DNA of 64,000 nucleotides from Methylorubrum aminovorans. GTDB lineage: Bacteria; Pseudomonadota; Alphaproteobacteria; Rhizobiales; Beijerinckiaceae. The first letter of the stretch is position 1; each line of letters begins with the position of its first letter. The DNA is taken from NCBI RefSeq assembly GCF_022179725.1, contig NZ_BPRC01000001.1, positions 248,001-312,000 on the forward strand, given 5' to 3'. The notes under the pieces are model-generated. The model searched no databases and was not told the DNA's origin. It was given only the letters and a program-made list of their open reading frames with translations. Made by a program: the position numbers and the translations under genes. Positions 53,467 to 62,407 of this stretch are shown here, in pieces.

Positions 53467-55002
53467 ATGAGCCTGCTGCAACGGCTTGAAATGCGCCAGG
53501 GCCAAGCCCTGGTGATGACGCCGCAACTGTTGCAGGCGATCAAGCTCCTGCAACTCTCGCAGCTCGATCTCACAGCCTATGTCGATGCCGAGCTGGAGCG
53601 CAATCCGCTTCTGGAGCGCGCCGAAGGCGAGGGCGCGCCGGAACGCGAGGCACCGGAGGCGTCGGGCGAGGGTGAGTACGAGGGCGGCGACGGGCCCGAG
53701 CCCGAGGCGTGGCTCGCCTCCGACATGACTCCGAGCCGCAGCGAGATCGAGAGCGACCTCGACACGCGCCTCGACAACGTCTTCGCCGACGAGAATCCCG
53801 TTCCGCGCGAGACGGGGGCGGGCGACACGCTCTCGCTGACGCCGGCCCCCTACGGCAATGCCGGCGGCAGCTTCGACGGGGACCTTCCCGACTTCGAATC
53901 GACGCTCACCGCCGAGACGTCTCTGCGCGAGCACCTCGCCGCGCAGCTCGACCTCGCGACGCAGAGCCCGTCAGACCGGCTGATCGGCAGCTTCCTCATC
54001 GATGCGGTGGATGATGCCGGTTACCTGCGCGAAGAGATCGATGGCGTGGCCGAGCGGCTCGGTGCCCCGCTCGACGACGTCGCCCGCGTCCTGAAGCTGG
54101 TCCAGACCTTCGACCCACCGGGCGTGGCCGCCCGCGACCTCGCCGAATGCCTCGCGATCCAGCTCCGCGAGCAGGATCGGTTCGATCCGGCCATGCGAGC
54201 GCTGGTCTCGCGCCTCGACCTCGTGGCCAAACGCGATTTTCCGGCCCTGCGCCGCCTGTGCGGCGTGGACGACGAGGACCTCGTCGAGATGCTGGCCGAG
54301 ATCCGCCGGCTCGATCCGAAGCCCGGCCGGGCCTTCGGCACGCACGCCGTCGAGGTGCTGGTACCCGACGTGTTCGTCCGGGCCGCCCCGGACGGCTCCT
54401 GGCTGGTGGAGCTGAACGCGGAGGCGCTGCCGCGGGTCCTGGTCAACCAAAGCTACTATGCCCGCGTCTCCAAGGGCGCCGTGGCGGACGGCGACAAGGC
54501 GTTCCTGTCCGAGTGCCTGCAGACCGCCAACTGGCTCACCCGCAGCCTGGAGCAGCGGGCGCGCACGATCCTCAAGGTCGCCACCGAAATCGTGCGCCAG
54601 CAGGATGCCTTCTTCCTGCACGGCGTCTCCCATCTGCGCCCGCTGAACCTCAAGACGGTTGCCGAGGCGATCGGCATGCACGAATCGACCGTCTCGCGGG
54701 TCACCTCTAACAAGTCGATCGGCACCAGCCGCGGCACCCTGGAGATGAAGTACTTCTTCACCGCCGCGATTCCGGGCGCCGCGGGCGCGGCGGCCCATTC
54801 CTCGGAGGCCGTGCGCCACCGCATCAAGCAACTCGTGGATGCGGAAGCCGCCGACGTCCTGTCCGACGACGCACTGGTGCAGCGCCTGCGCGACGAGGGT
54901 GTCGACATCGCCCGCCGCACCGTCGCGAAGTACCGCGAGTCGCTGCGCATTCCCTCGTCGATCGACCGCCGCCGCGCGAAAATGGCGACTGCCGCCCGAT
55001 GA
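53467..55002 (+). CDS. rpoN: RNA polymerase sigma-54 factor
   Basis: The 511-residue factor starts with the Gln/Leu-rich activator-binding region (M-T-P-Q-L-L-Q-A-I-K-L-L-Q-L-S). An acidic region II follows, then the core-binding domain. The DNA-binding part has the helix-turn-helix (T-V-A-E-A-I-G-M-H-E-S-T-V-S-R-V) and the RpoN box A-R-R-T-V-A-K-Y-R-E near the C-terminus. It directs transcription of enhancer-dependent genes. ATG 53467 is chosen over the TTG at 53455. Confidence 0.96.
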   Translation: MSLLQRLEMRQGQALVMTPQLLQAIKLLQLSQLDLTAYVDAELERNPLLERAEGEGAPEREAPEASGEGEYEGGDGPEPEAWLASDMTPSRSEIESDLDTRLDNVFADENPVPRETGAGDTLSLTPAPYGNAGGSFDGDLPDFESTLTAETSLREHLAAQLDLATQSPSDRLIGSFLIDAVDDAGYLREEIDGVAERLGAPLDDVARVLKLVQTFDPPGVAARDLAECLAIQLREQDRFDPAMRALVSRLDLVAKRDFPALRRLCGVDDEDLVEMLAEIRRLDPKPGRAFGTHAVEVLVPDVFVRAAPDGSWLVELNAEALPRVLVNQSYYARVSKGAVADGDKAFLSECLQTANWLTRSLEQRARTILKVATEIVRQQDAFFLHGVSHLRPLNLKTVAEAIGMHESTVSRVTSNKSIGTSRGTLEMKYFFTAAIPGAAGAAAHSSEAVRHRIKQLVDAEAADVLSDDALVQRLRDEGVDIARRTVAKYRESLRIPSSIDRRRAKMATAAR

Positions 55003-55114
55003 CACCGGACGCGGCGAGGCTACCTGAAAGCCTTGCGCCGGCTCGACTTCGCGTTGACTTGCCCCGTCCCCCTTTCTAACTCTCGAAGCCCTCGGGAGAA
55101 AAGCGGAGACGTCG

Positions 55115-55726
55115 ATGGCAGGTTTGCGGGTGACGGGGCATGGCCTCGATCTCGGTACGGCCCTTCGAGGCCGAGTCGAAGACCGCATGGCGGCGACGCT
55201 TTCGAAGTATCTCGACCCGCATATGAGCAGTACCTGCACCGGGCATGTGACCCTGCGGCGCGACGGCACCGCCTACCGCACCGATTGCGTGCTGCACCTC
55301 GTCACCGGGCTGACGCTGGAGGCGTCGGGCGCCGCGCACGACGTGCATGTGAGCTTCGAGCAGACCGCCGACAAGCTCGAAAAGCGCCTGCGCCGCTACA
55401 AGCACAAGCTGAAGGGGCACAATGCGCCGAGCCATAACGGGGCCGATATCGAGGCGGCCTACGCCGTCTTCGCCGCGCCCGACGACGAGGTCGATGACGA
55501 ACTGGCCGACCCCGCCGATGCGGAGGAGGGCGACCACCCGCCGGTGGTGGCCGAGAGCACCCGCACCCTCAAGCGCCAATCCGTCAGCGAGGCGGTCACC
55601 GCCCTCGACATGACCGGCGCCCCGGTCGTCGTCTTCGTTCACGCTGGCACCGGGCGCATCAACGTCGTATATCGGCGCAGTGACGGCGCGATCGGCTGGG
55701 TCGATCCGCCCGCCGATCGAGGGTAA
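55115..55726 (+). CDS. hpf: Ribosome hibernation promoting factor, long form
   Basis: The 203-residue protein has an N-terminal S30AE/YfiA domain (residues 1-100, L-R-V-T-G-H-G-L-D-L-G-T-A-L, E-Q-T-A-D-K-L-E-K-R-L-R-R-Y-K) and a linker. The C-terminal dimerisation domain (S-E-A-V-T-A-L-D-M-T-G-A-P-V-V-V-F-V, V-V-Y-R-R-S-D-G) allows 100S ribosome formation in stationary phase. The rpoN-hpf-ptsN order is conserved in many alphaproteobacteria. Confidence 0.94.
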   Translation: MAGLRVTGHGLDLGTALRGRVEDRMAATLSKYLDPHMSSTCTGHVTLRRDGTAYRTDCVLHLVTGLTLEASGAAHDVHVSFEQTADKLEKRLRRYKHKLKGHNAPSHNGADIEAAYAVFAAPDDEVDDELADPADAEEGDHPPVVAESTRTLKRQSVSEAVTALDMTGAPVVVFVHAGTGRINVVYRRSDGAIGWVDPPADRG

Positions 55727-55732
55727 GGCACG

Positions 55733-55747
55733 GCCCCGTTTCGGGGC
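55733..55747 (+). terminator. Small hairpin after hpf
   Basis: GCCCCG/CGGGGC around TTT, 6 bases after the hpf stop. There is no T-run, so termination here is doubtful. Confidence 0.35.
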
Positions 55748-55780
55748 ATCTCGGGCGTGGACCTGAATGTCGCTCACGAA

Positions 55781-55802
55781 GGCTCCGGCCGTGGCCGGAG
55801 CC
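55781..55802. other. Strong perfect hairpin between hpf and ptsN
   Basis: GGCTCCGGCC and GGCCGGAGCC are separated by only 2 bases. The 10-bp palindrome lies about 120 bases before ptsN, with no T-run. It could protect or pause the transcript, or be a repeated palindromic unit. Confidence 0.5.
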
Positions 55803-55921
55803 CGGACTTCCGGTTCGCGGAAGGCGTGGACGACACTCTGCCGGGGCCGGTTGGCTCCGGAAACCGTGCATGGGAACGCGGGACCATCGGATGGATCCCG
55901 CCGACGAGGCGTTTAGTTTTC

Positions 55922-56389
55922 ATGCCGATGCTCGAATTCCTGAACCCGGACTCGGTCGTCTCTGCCTTGCGTGTGCGGGACAAGAAGCACGTGCTCCAGG
56001 AGCTGGCGGCCCAGGCCGCCCGCCGCCTGCCGGGCCTGTCCGACCGGGACATCTTCGAGACCCTGCTTCAGCGCGAGCGTCTGGGCTCTACCGGCATCGG
56101 TGACGGCGTGGCCATTCCCCACGGCAAGCTCGCGCAGCTCGACCGCCTGTTCGGCCTCGTCGCCCGGCTGGAGAAGCCTGTGGATTTCGACGCCCTCGAC
56201 GGTCAGCCCGTCGATGTCGCCTTCCTGCTGCTCGCCCCCGAGACCGCCGGCGCGGACCACCTGAAGGCGCTGGCCCAAGTCGCCCGGCTCCTGCGCGAGC
56301 CCGGCATGCTGGAGCGCATCCGCAGCGCCCGTGACGCGACCGCCCTCTACGCCCTGCTGGCCAACGGCCCGACGACGCAGGCGGCCTGA
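55922..56389 (+). CDS. ptsN: Nitrogen-related PTS enzyme IIA (PtsN)
   Basis: The 155-residue protein is a single EIIA-Ntr domain. The phosphorylated His is in G-D-G-V-A-I-P-H-G-K-L, with V-A-F-L-L-L-A-P and L-A-Q-V-A-R-L-L-R later. It regulates nitrogen and potassium balance rather than sugar uptake. ATG 55922 is chosen; the frame upstream covers the hairpin region and is not coding. Confidence 0.95.
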   Translation: MPMLEFLNPDSVVSALRVRDKKHVLQELAAQAARRLPGLSDRDIFETLLQRERLGSTGIGDGVAIPHGKLAQLDRLFGLVARLEKPVDFDALDGQPVDVAFLLLAPETAGADHLKALAQVARLLREPGMLERIRSARDATALYALLANGPTTQAA

Positions 56390-56391
56390 TC

Positions 56392-56721
56392 ATGAACCTG
56401 CTCCGTCCGCGCACCGCCCTCGTCCTGGCGGCGCTTCTCACACCCGGCAGCCTGCACGCCCAGGGTGAGGCTGCCTGTGCCCGCGACGTGCTGGTGGCCG
56501 GCTCGATGCAGCGGCAGGCCATCGAGCAGCTCGAAGGCGGGAGCGAGGACGAGGCGAGCCTCTGCCGCGTTTGGCGCCGCCACGTCGAGACCATGCGCCG
56601 GATCGCGGGCGTCTACGGCCGCTGCCTGTCCGGCCCGGAGCGGACCGAGCGCCTGTCCCAGGTCCAAGCCTCGGAGAAGGAGTTCGCGGGCCTCGTGCGC
56701 AGCCGCTGCCGCGGGATGTGA
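56392..56721 (+). CDS. Small exported hypothetical protein, 109 residues
   Basis: The protein has a signal peptide (cleavage likely after LHAQ) and a helical mature part with Cys at about 28, 54, 77 and 106, which could form disulphides. It starts 2 bases after ptsN and is probably co-transcribed. No family was recognised. Confidence 0.75.
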   Translation: MNLLRPRTALVLAALLTPGSLHAQGEAACARDVLVAGSMQRQAIEQLEGGSEDEASLCRVWRRHVETMRRIAGVYGRCLSGPERTERLSQVQASEKEFAGLVRSRCRGM

Positions 56722-56757
56722 GGGCGAGCGCGGCTGTTCGCGCCTTGCAATTCGTGC

Positions 56758-57846
56758 ATGATCGCGGCAACCGCCCGCGAGCCTCGTCCGGGCCCCTCCG
56801 GTCCGGAATCTGACCCCGCCGTGCCTCCCTTTCCCTTCACTGCCATCGTCGCTCAGGAGGAAATGAAGCGGGCGCTGCTGATTGCGGCGGTCGATCCCTC
56901 CATCGGCGGCGTCCTGATCTTCGGCGACCGCGGCACCGGTAAGTCCACCGCCGTGCGGGCGCTCGCGGCGCTGCTGCCGAAGATCTCGGCAGTGGCGGGC
57001 TGCCCCTATTCCTGCGCGCCCGACAGTCCCGCCGAGGCCTGCCCGCACTGTGCCGAGCACAGGGGACCGGGGAGGGGGAAGACCCACATGATCCCGGTGC
57101 CGGTAGTCGACCTCCCCCTCGGTGCCACCGAGGACCGGGTGGTGGGCGCCCTCGATCTGGAGCGGGCGCTGACGCGGGGCGAGAAGGCGTTCGAGCCGGG
57201 CCTGCTAGCGCGGGCCAATCGCGGCTTCCTCTACATCGATGAGGCGAACCTTTTGGAGGATCACCTCGTGGACCTCCTGCTCGACGTCGCCGCGTCGGGC
57301 GTCAACACCGTCGAGCGCGAGGGCCTGTCGTTGCGCCACCCCGCCCGCTTCGTCCTCGTCGGCAGCGGCAACCCGGAGGAGGGGGAACTGCGTCCGCAGC
57401 TTCTCGACCGCTTCGGCCTCGCCTGCGAAGTGAGCACGCCGACCGACATCGCCACCCGCATCGAGGTGGTGCGGCGGCGCGACGCCTACGAGCGCGACGG
57501 CGAGGGGTTCTGTGCCGCGCAAGGAAAGGCGGAGAAGGCGCTGCAGAAGACGATTCTGGCCGCCCGCACGCGCCTCGGCGGCGTCAGCGTGCCCGACGCG
57601 GTGCTGGAGAGCGCGGCCCGGCTCTGCCTCGCGCTGGGCACCGACGGCCTGCGCGGCGAACTCACCCTGATGCGCACGGCGCGCACGCTCGCGGCCCTCG
57701 ACGGGGCCGCCGTCGTCACGGTCGCGCATCTGCGGCAGGTGGCACCGAGCGCGCTGCGTCACCGCCTGCGCCGCAACCCGCTCGACGAGTCGGGCTCCAC
57801 GGCGCGCGTGGCGCGGGCCGTGGAGGAGGTGTTGGGACCGGCCTAA
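56758..57846 (+). CDS. bchI: Magnesium chelatase subunit BchI/ChlI
   Basis: The 362-residue AAA+ protein shows F-P-F-T-A-I-V-A-Q-E-E-M-K-R-A-L, Walker A I-F-G-D-R-G-T-G-K-S, the Cys-containing insertion after G-C-P-Y-S-C-A-P, L-P-L-G-A-T-E-D-R, Walker B G-F-L-Y-I-D-E-A-N-L-L, and R-P-Q-L-L-D-R-F-G-L. With BchD and BchH it inserts Mg2+ into protoporphyrin IX. No bchD lies next to it; gpmA follows on the other strand. A cobalt-chelatase role is less likely. Confidence 0.92.
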   Translation: MIAATAREPRPGPSGPESDPAVPPFPFTAIVAQEEMKRALLIAAVDPSIGGVLIFGDRGTGKSTAVRALAALLPKISAVAGCPYSCAPDSPAEACPHCAEHRGPGRGKTHMIPVPVVDLPLGATEDRVVGALDLERALTRGEKAFEPGLLARANRGFLYIDEANLLEDHLVDLLLDVAASGVNTVEREGLSLRHPARFVLVGSGNPEEGELRPQLLDRFGLACEVSTPTDIATRIEVVRRRDAYERDGEGFCAAQGKAEKALQKTILAARTRLGGVSVPDAVLESAARLCLALGTDGLRGELTLMRTARTLAALDGAAVVTVAHLRQVAPSALRHRLRRNPLDESGSTARVARAVEEVLGPA

Positions 57847-57931
57847 GGCACAGGTTGCCTCGCAAAACGCCCCGATCACGGCCGTTCTCACTCTGTGGAC
57901 GGCTGCGCAGCGGGAGTATTGTGAGAGACAC

Positions 57932-58570
57932 TCAGTCGTCCTGGTCGATGTCCTTGTCGAGGATCAGCTTCGACTCGACCGTGGTGTCGGACTTCAGCCG
58001 GTAGACCAGCGGGATGCCGGTGGCGATCTCCAGGCTGGCGATGGTCTTTGTGGTCATGCCGTCGAGCACCATGACCAGCGCCCGCAGCGAGTTGCCGTGG
58101 GCTGCCACCAGCACCCGCTCGCCCGACATGACGCGCGGAAGGATCGTCTGGATGTAATAGGGCAGCACCCGCGCGGCGGTGTCCTTCAGGCTCTCGCCGC
58201 CGGGCGGAGGCACGTCATAGGAGCGGCGCCACTCGTGGACCTGGGCGTCGCCCCAGCGCTCGCGGGCGTCGTCCTTGTTGAGGCCGGAGAGGTCACCGTA
58301 ATCGCGCTCGTTCAGCGCCTCGTTGCGGATCGTCTCCAGGCCGCCCTGGCCCATCTCCTCGAGGATCAGCGCGCAGGTGTTCTGGGCGCGCCGCAGGTTC
58401 GAGGTGAAGGCCACGTCGAACTGCGTCCCCTGGGCCTTGAGCCAGCGCCCGGCCCGGCGCGCCTCGTTGACGCCGAGCTCCGTCAGCTCCGGGTCGCGCC
58501 AGCCGGTGAACAGCTTCTTCAGGTTCCATTCGCTCTGGCCGTGCCGAGCGAGGACGAGCAGGCGCTCCAT
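57932..58570 (-). CDS. gpmA: 2,3-bisphosphoglycerate-dependent phosphoglycerate mutase
   Basis: The 212-residue enzyme interconverts 3- and 2-phosphoglycerate. The phosphohistidine motif [10 protein letters not shown] is at the start, [11 protein letters not shown] in the middle, and the second His in V-A-A-H-G-N-S-L-R. It is short, like other alphaproteobacterial GpmA proteins. It lies 144 bases after dapB on the same strand. Confidence 0.96.
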   Translation of the reverse strand: MERLLVLARHGQSEWNLKKLFTGWRDPELTELGVNEARRAGRWLKAQGTQFDVAFTSNLRRAQNTCALILEEMGQGGLETIRNEALNERDYGDLSGLNKDDARERWGDAQVHEWRRSYDVPPPGGESLKDTAARVLPYYIQTILPRVMSGERVLVAAHGNSLRALVMVLDGMTTKTIASLEIATGIPLVYRLKSDTTVESKLILDKDIDQDD

Positions 58571-58714
58571 GGGACGGGTCTCTCCGAAGAAGGTCGAGAC
58601 GAGGCCGCCGCGTCACGGCACCTCGCGATCATGGGCCGGGCGTCTACCAGAGGCGGCGTTGCCTCCCAAGCCCAAGCCTGACGTTCCGCCAGATTCGTTA
58701 TTCGGAACGCAAGT

Positions 58715-59518
58715 CTAATCCCGCAGGCCCAGCACGTCGTCCATACCGTAGAGGCCCGGCGGCTGGTCGAACGCCCATTGTGCCGCCCGCACGGCGCCGC
58801 GGGCGAAGATGCCCCGGTCCTCGGCATGGTGCGAGAGGGTGATCCGCTCGGAGGGGCCGGCGAAGATCACGCTGTGGTCGCCGACCACCGAACCGCCGCG
58901 CAGGGTGGCGAAGCCGATATCGCCGGGCCGCCGCGCGCCGGTATGGCCGTCGCGGGTCGAGACGCGGGTCTCGGCCAGTGACACCCGGCGCCCTTCCGCC
59001 GCCGCCTCGCCGAGCAGCAGGGCCGTGCCCGAGGGGGCATCGACCTTCATGCGGTGGTGCATCTCCAGCACCTCGATGTCGAACGCCTCGCCCAAGGTCG
59101 CGGCGACCTTACGCACGAGGCCCGCCAGCAGGTTGACGCCGAGCGACATGTTGCCCGAGCGCACGAGGCGGGCGTGATAGCTCGCCGCCTCCAGCCGCTT
59201 GAGGTCGTCCTGCGAGAGTCCCGTGGTGCCGACGACGTGGACGATGCGGGCCTGCGCGGCGAGTTCGGCGAAGGCGACCGTCGCGGCCGGGACGGTGAAG
59301 TCCAGCACCCCGTCGGCGGCCACGAACAGCGAGAGCGGATCGTCGCTCACGCTCACGCCGAGATCACCGATCCCTGCCAGACGTCCGGCATCCTGGCCGA
59401 GAGCGGGCGAGCCTGCGCGCTCGACCGCGCCGTGCAGCGTGCAGCCCTCGGCCTCGGCGACCGCCCGGATCAGCATCCGCCCCATGCGCCCCTCGGCGCC
59501 GACAACGACGAGCTTCAT
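58715..59518 (-). CDS. dapB: 4-hydroxy-tetrahydrodipicolinate reductase
   Basis: The 267-residue enzyme of lysine/diaminopimelate synthesis has the NAD(P)-binding [17 protein letters not shown], and the substrate motif [15 protein letters not shown]. The dapB-gpmA order is common in related bacteria. Confidence 0.97.
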   Translation of the reverse strand: MKLVVVGAEGRMGRMLIRAVAEAEGCTLHGAVERAGSPALGQDAGRLAGIGDLGVSVSDDPLSLFVAADGVLDFTVPAATVAFAELAAQARIVHVVGTTGLSQDDLKRLEAASYHARLVRSGNMSLGVNLLAGLVRKVAATLGEAFDIEVLEMHHRMKVDAPSGTALLLGEAAAEGRRVSLAETRVSTRDGHTGARRPGDIGFATLRGGSVVGDHSVIFAGPSERITLSHHAEDRGIFARGAVRAAQWAFDQPPGLYGMDDVLGLRD

Positions 59519-59597
59519 GATGGTCGACTTTCCGTTCCGATAGGTGGCGGGCTGCCGCGTCGCGCGTCTCGTCCGACAAGGGCGGCCATTGAGCTGT

Positions 59598-60287
59598 CTA
59601 TACCCGCTGCGAGGCGATCAGTGGCCCGAGAACGTCCGACACGCCGTTGACGGTGATCTGCGTGCCGACACACAGCAGCAGGAAGGCCGAGAGCCGTCCG
59701 AGAACCCGCGCCCGCACCGGTCCGATCAGGGTCACGAGCCGGTCCGCCGATCCGTAGGCGAGGCGGATCATGCCGGCAATGGCCATGGCGGCAAGCGAGG
59801 CACCGATGAAGAACCCGGCGAGGTCGCCGGGTTCGGAGGGGCGGTTGGCGCCGAGCGCGATGGCGACCGCGATGGTGCCGGGCCCGGTGGTGAAGGGCAG
59901 GGTGAGGGGGAAGAAGGCGACTTCGGCGAGGTTCTCGCCGGCCTCCGGTTCCGCCTCGGCATGTTTGCGCGCCTCCCGCGTCTCGGGTGCGTTGAGCAGG
60001 GTCCAGGCAAACGCCGCGACGAACAGGCCGCCGGCGATGCGGAGCGCGGCGAGCGACACGCCGAAGAAGTTGAGGATCGGCGCCCCGGCCCAGAGGGCGG
60101 CGAGCATCACCAGGGCGGCGTAGAAGCCGATCCGCCGCGACAGCTCCGCCCGCTCCGCCTGCGAACGGTCGGCGGTGATCTGCGCGAACATCAGCGCCGA
60201 GCCGACCGGATTCACGATGGAGAACAGGCCGGACAGCGCGAGCAGGAAGCTCGTCAGCACGGTCTCGAATCCGATGGATGCCAACAT
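59598..60287 (-). CDS. MarC family inner-membrane protein
   Basis: The 229-residue protein has six hydrophobic segments and MarC landmarks: [27 protein letters not shown] and [11 protein letters not shown]. Its function is unsettled; it is no longer linked to antibiotic resistance. It starts 32 bases after the end of the methyltransferase gene. Confidence 0.92.
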   Translation of the reverse strand: MLASIGFETVLTSFLLALSGLFSIVNPVGSALMFAQITADRSQAERAELSRRIGFYAALVMLAALWAGAPILNFFGVSLAALRIAGGLFVAAFAWTLLNAPETREARKHAEAEPEAGENLAEVAFFPLTLPFTTGPGTIAVAIALGANRPSEPGDLAGFFIGASLAAMAIAGMIRLAYGSADRLVTLIGPVRARVLGRLSAFLLLCVGTQITVNGVSDVLGPLIASQRV

Positions 60288-60319
60288 GCGGGCTCGGCGG
60301 TCTGCGGGAGGGGAGGGCT

Positions 60320-61054
60320 TTAGCCCGGCTGCCCGGCCGGCACCAGAACGCGCGCGCGCACCCGGCTCTCCAGGCGACGCACTTGCCGCACCGCGACCGG
60401 CCGGTAAAGCTGCTTGGTCGCATCGACCACGTGGAGCCCGGCGAAGGGCATGGCGAGGCCGGTGCCGAACCGCTCCCAGGCGGCGGCGGTGCGCAGCCAG
60501 AAGCGGCTGCGGATCGGCGGCATGTAGAGAGTCTCGGCCCAGCCTTCCGGCGAGAACAACGTCTCACGCATCAGCCGCGAGAGCTGCGAACGGCTATAGG
60601 GCTGGCCGTGGCCGAAGGGCGTCGCGTCGCGCCGTGCCCAGACCCCGGTGCGGTTCGGTACCACCAGAATCAGGCGCCCGCCCGGCGTCAGCACCCGCCA
60701 GACATCGGCCAGGAGTTCGCTCGGACTCTCGACGGCTTCGAGGCCGTGGACGAGGATCACGCGATCGACCGCGGCCTCCGGCAGGGGCAGCATGGTGAGG
60801 TCGGCGAGCGCCGTCACCGAGCGCCCGCTGGAGGGCCAGTTCACCACCCCCTGCGTCGCCGGCATGAAGGCCAGCGTGCGCTCGGCGATGACGTGGACCG
60901 GGCCGAGATAGGGCGTGACATAGCCGAGCCCGAGCACGCGCAGCCCCGAGACCGAGCCGAGGAAGCCGTGGATCGCCCGGCCGACGACGCGGTGCGTGAC
61001 GACCCCGAGGGGCGAGGCGTAGAAGGCGCGCAGGTCCGTGACGTCGAGGCGCAT
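60320..61054 (-). CDS. SAM-dependent methyltransferase, glyoxalase-linked type
   Basis: The 244-residue protein has a class I methyltransferase fold. Motif I is altered (V-L-G-L-G-Y-V-T-P-Y-L where most have E/D-x-G-x-G-x-G), and motif IV is V-D-R-V-I-L-V-H-G-L-E-A-V-E. H-G-L-E and L-T-P-G-G-R-L-I-L-V-V-P-N-R-T-G-V-W-A are typical of the methyltransferase divergent from gloB in Rhizobiales. The frame is open to 61147; ATG 61052-61054 is preferred. Confidence 0.85.
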   Translation of the reverse strand: MRLDVTDLRAFYASPLGVVTHRVVGRAIHGFLGSVSGLRVLGLGYVTPYLGPVHVIAERTLAFMPATQGVVNWPSSGRSVTALADLTMLPLPEAAVDRVILVHGLEAVESPSELLADVWRVLTPGGRLILVVPNRTGVWARRDATPFGHGQPYSRSQLSRLMRETLFSPEGWAETLYMPPIRSRFWLRTAAAWERFGTGLAMPFAGLHVVDATKQLYRPVAVRQVRRLESRVRARVLVPAGQPG

Positions 61055-61308
61055 CGGATGGGGTGCCGGCACGGCCGGTTGTCCTCCACGAGACGGATGC
61101 CGTAGGGCTGATGCCGCATCAATGGGGATCGCAAGCGGCTCCGGCAAGCGGAACCGACGCGTCTGTCAGCAGAAGGCGGGCGAGCGTGACCATACGCCCG
61201 GTACCGGAACCGACGCTTCCACGCGACGGTTCCCGACCGGGTCAGTCATGCGCCGGGCCGGTGCCAACGGTTCTGAGCGAAAAATCGATACTGGCGAAAG
61301 GGTCTTCG

Positions 61309-62088
61309 ATGACGAGAGCGGCACCACAAATCCGCACCTTCCTGTGCCGGAGCGACAATATCGGTGTGCTGATCCGCGATTCCGCCAGCGGTGCCTGTGC
61401 CGCCATCGATGTGCCGGAGGCCGCGCCCGTGCTCGCCGTCCTCGATGCGGAGGGGTGGTCCCTCACCGACATCCTCGTCACCCACCGCCACGGCGATCAC
61501 ATCGAGGGAATTCCGGAGGTGGTGGAGCGCACCGGCGCTCGGGTGACGGCACCGGAGAAGGCACGCACTGCGGTGCCGGATGCGGCCCGCTACGTGCGGG
61601 AGGGCGACACGGTGACGGTCGGCGAGCTCTCGGCCGCGGTCTGGGAGACGCCGGGGCACTGCGCCGACCACGTCACCTACCATTTCTCCGATGCCGGCGT
61701 GGTCTTTGCGGGCGACACCCTGTTCACCCTCGGCTGCGGCCGCGTGATGGAGGCCGAGCCGGCGGTTCTCTGGCAGTCGCTGACGCGCTTCCTTGATCTA
61801 CCCGACGCGACGGCGGTCTATAGCGGCCACGATTACGTGCTCTCCAACGGCCGCTTCGCACTCGCCGCCGATCCGGACAACGCCGACCTGAAGGAGCGGG
61901 TGGCGCAGGCCCAGCGGCTTGCCGAGACCGGTGGTTTCCTGATCCCCTCCACCATTGGCGAGGAGAAGGCGACCAATCCATTCCTGCGCGCGGGCGAGCC
62001 GGCCCTTGCCCGCTCGGCCGGGCTGGAGCCGGGTTCCGATCCGTCGGCGGTGTTCGTCGCGTTGCGCGCCTGGAAGAATCGGTTCTGA
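61309..62088 (+). CDS. gloB: Hydroxyacylglutathione hydrolase (glyoxalase II)
   Basis: The 259-residue metallo-beta-lactamase fold enzyme has the metal motif T-H-R-H-G-D-H-I, G-H-C-A-D-H-V, F-A-G-D-T-L-F and Y-S-G-H-D-Y-V, plus the C-terminal P-S-T-I-G-E-E-K-A-T-N-P-F-L-R. It releases lactate from S-lactoylglutathione. ATG 61309 follows AAAGGG; the frame upstream is open but not protein-like. Confidence 0.95.
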   Translation: MTRAAPQIRTFLCRSDNIGVLIRDSASGACAAIDVPEAAPVLAVLDAEGWSLTDILVTHRHGDHIEGIPEVVERTGARVTAPEKARTAVPDAARYVREGDTVTVGELSAAVWETPGHCADHVTYHFSDAGVVFAGDTLFTLGCGRVMEAEPAVLWQSLTRFLDLPDATAVYSGHDYVLSNGRFALAADPDNADLKERVAQAQRLAETGGFLIPSTIGEEKATNPFLRAGEPALARSAGLEPGSDPSAVFVALRAWKNRF

Positions 62089-62254
62089 AGGCAGGGGAGG
62101 GGCAGGGGGCGGTCTCGCATCGGTTTCCTTGACCGGTCCGGGTGTGTTCGGCGAGATCTTGCCTTTGCGCCGGTGCCGTGTGATCGAAGCCCACGGTTTG
62201 CGCATCGCAACACGACCCGCTCGTCCGCGTATCCTCGGCGAAAGGCCGGTTCCC

Positions 62255-62407
62255 TTGCCCACCCTGTTTCGTTTCCTCGCCACGATCGCGATCCTCGCGG
62301 GCCTCGTCTTCGCCGGCATGTTCGCGCTGGCAACCTTCGTCCAGCCGACGCCGCGTGAGATGAGCGTCACGATTCCTCCGGCGAAACTTCAGCCGGGCAA
62401 TCGATGA
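62255..62407 (+). CDS. Small membrane protein coupled to xerD, 50 residues
   Basis: The frame from TTG 62255 encodes a single membrane helix (A-T-I-A-I-L-A-G-L-V-F-A-G-M-F-A-L-A) and a Pro-rich periplasmic tail. AAAGG lies about 10 bases before it. Its stop overlaps the xerD start by ATGA. The start codon is uncertain; a conserved small protein at this place is likely but its role is unknown. Confidence 0.65.
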   Translation: MPTLFRFLATIAILAGLVFAGMFALATFVQPTPREMSVTIPPAKLQPGNR

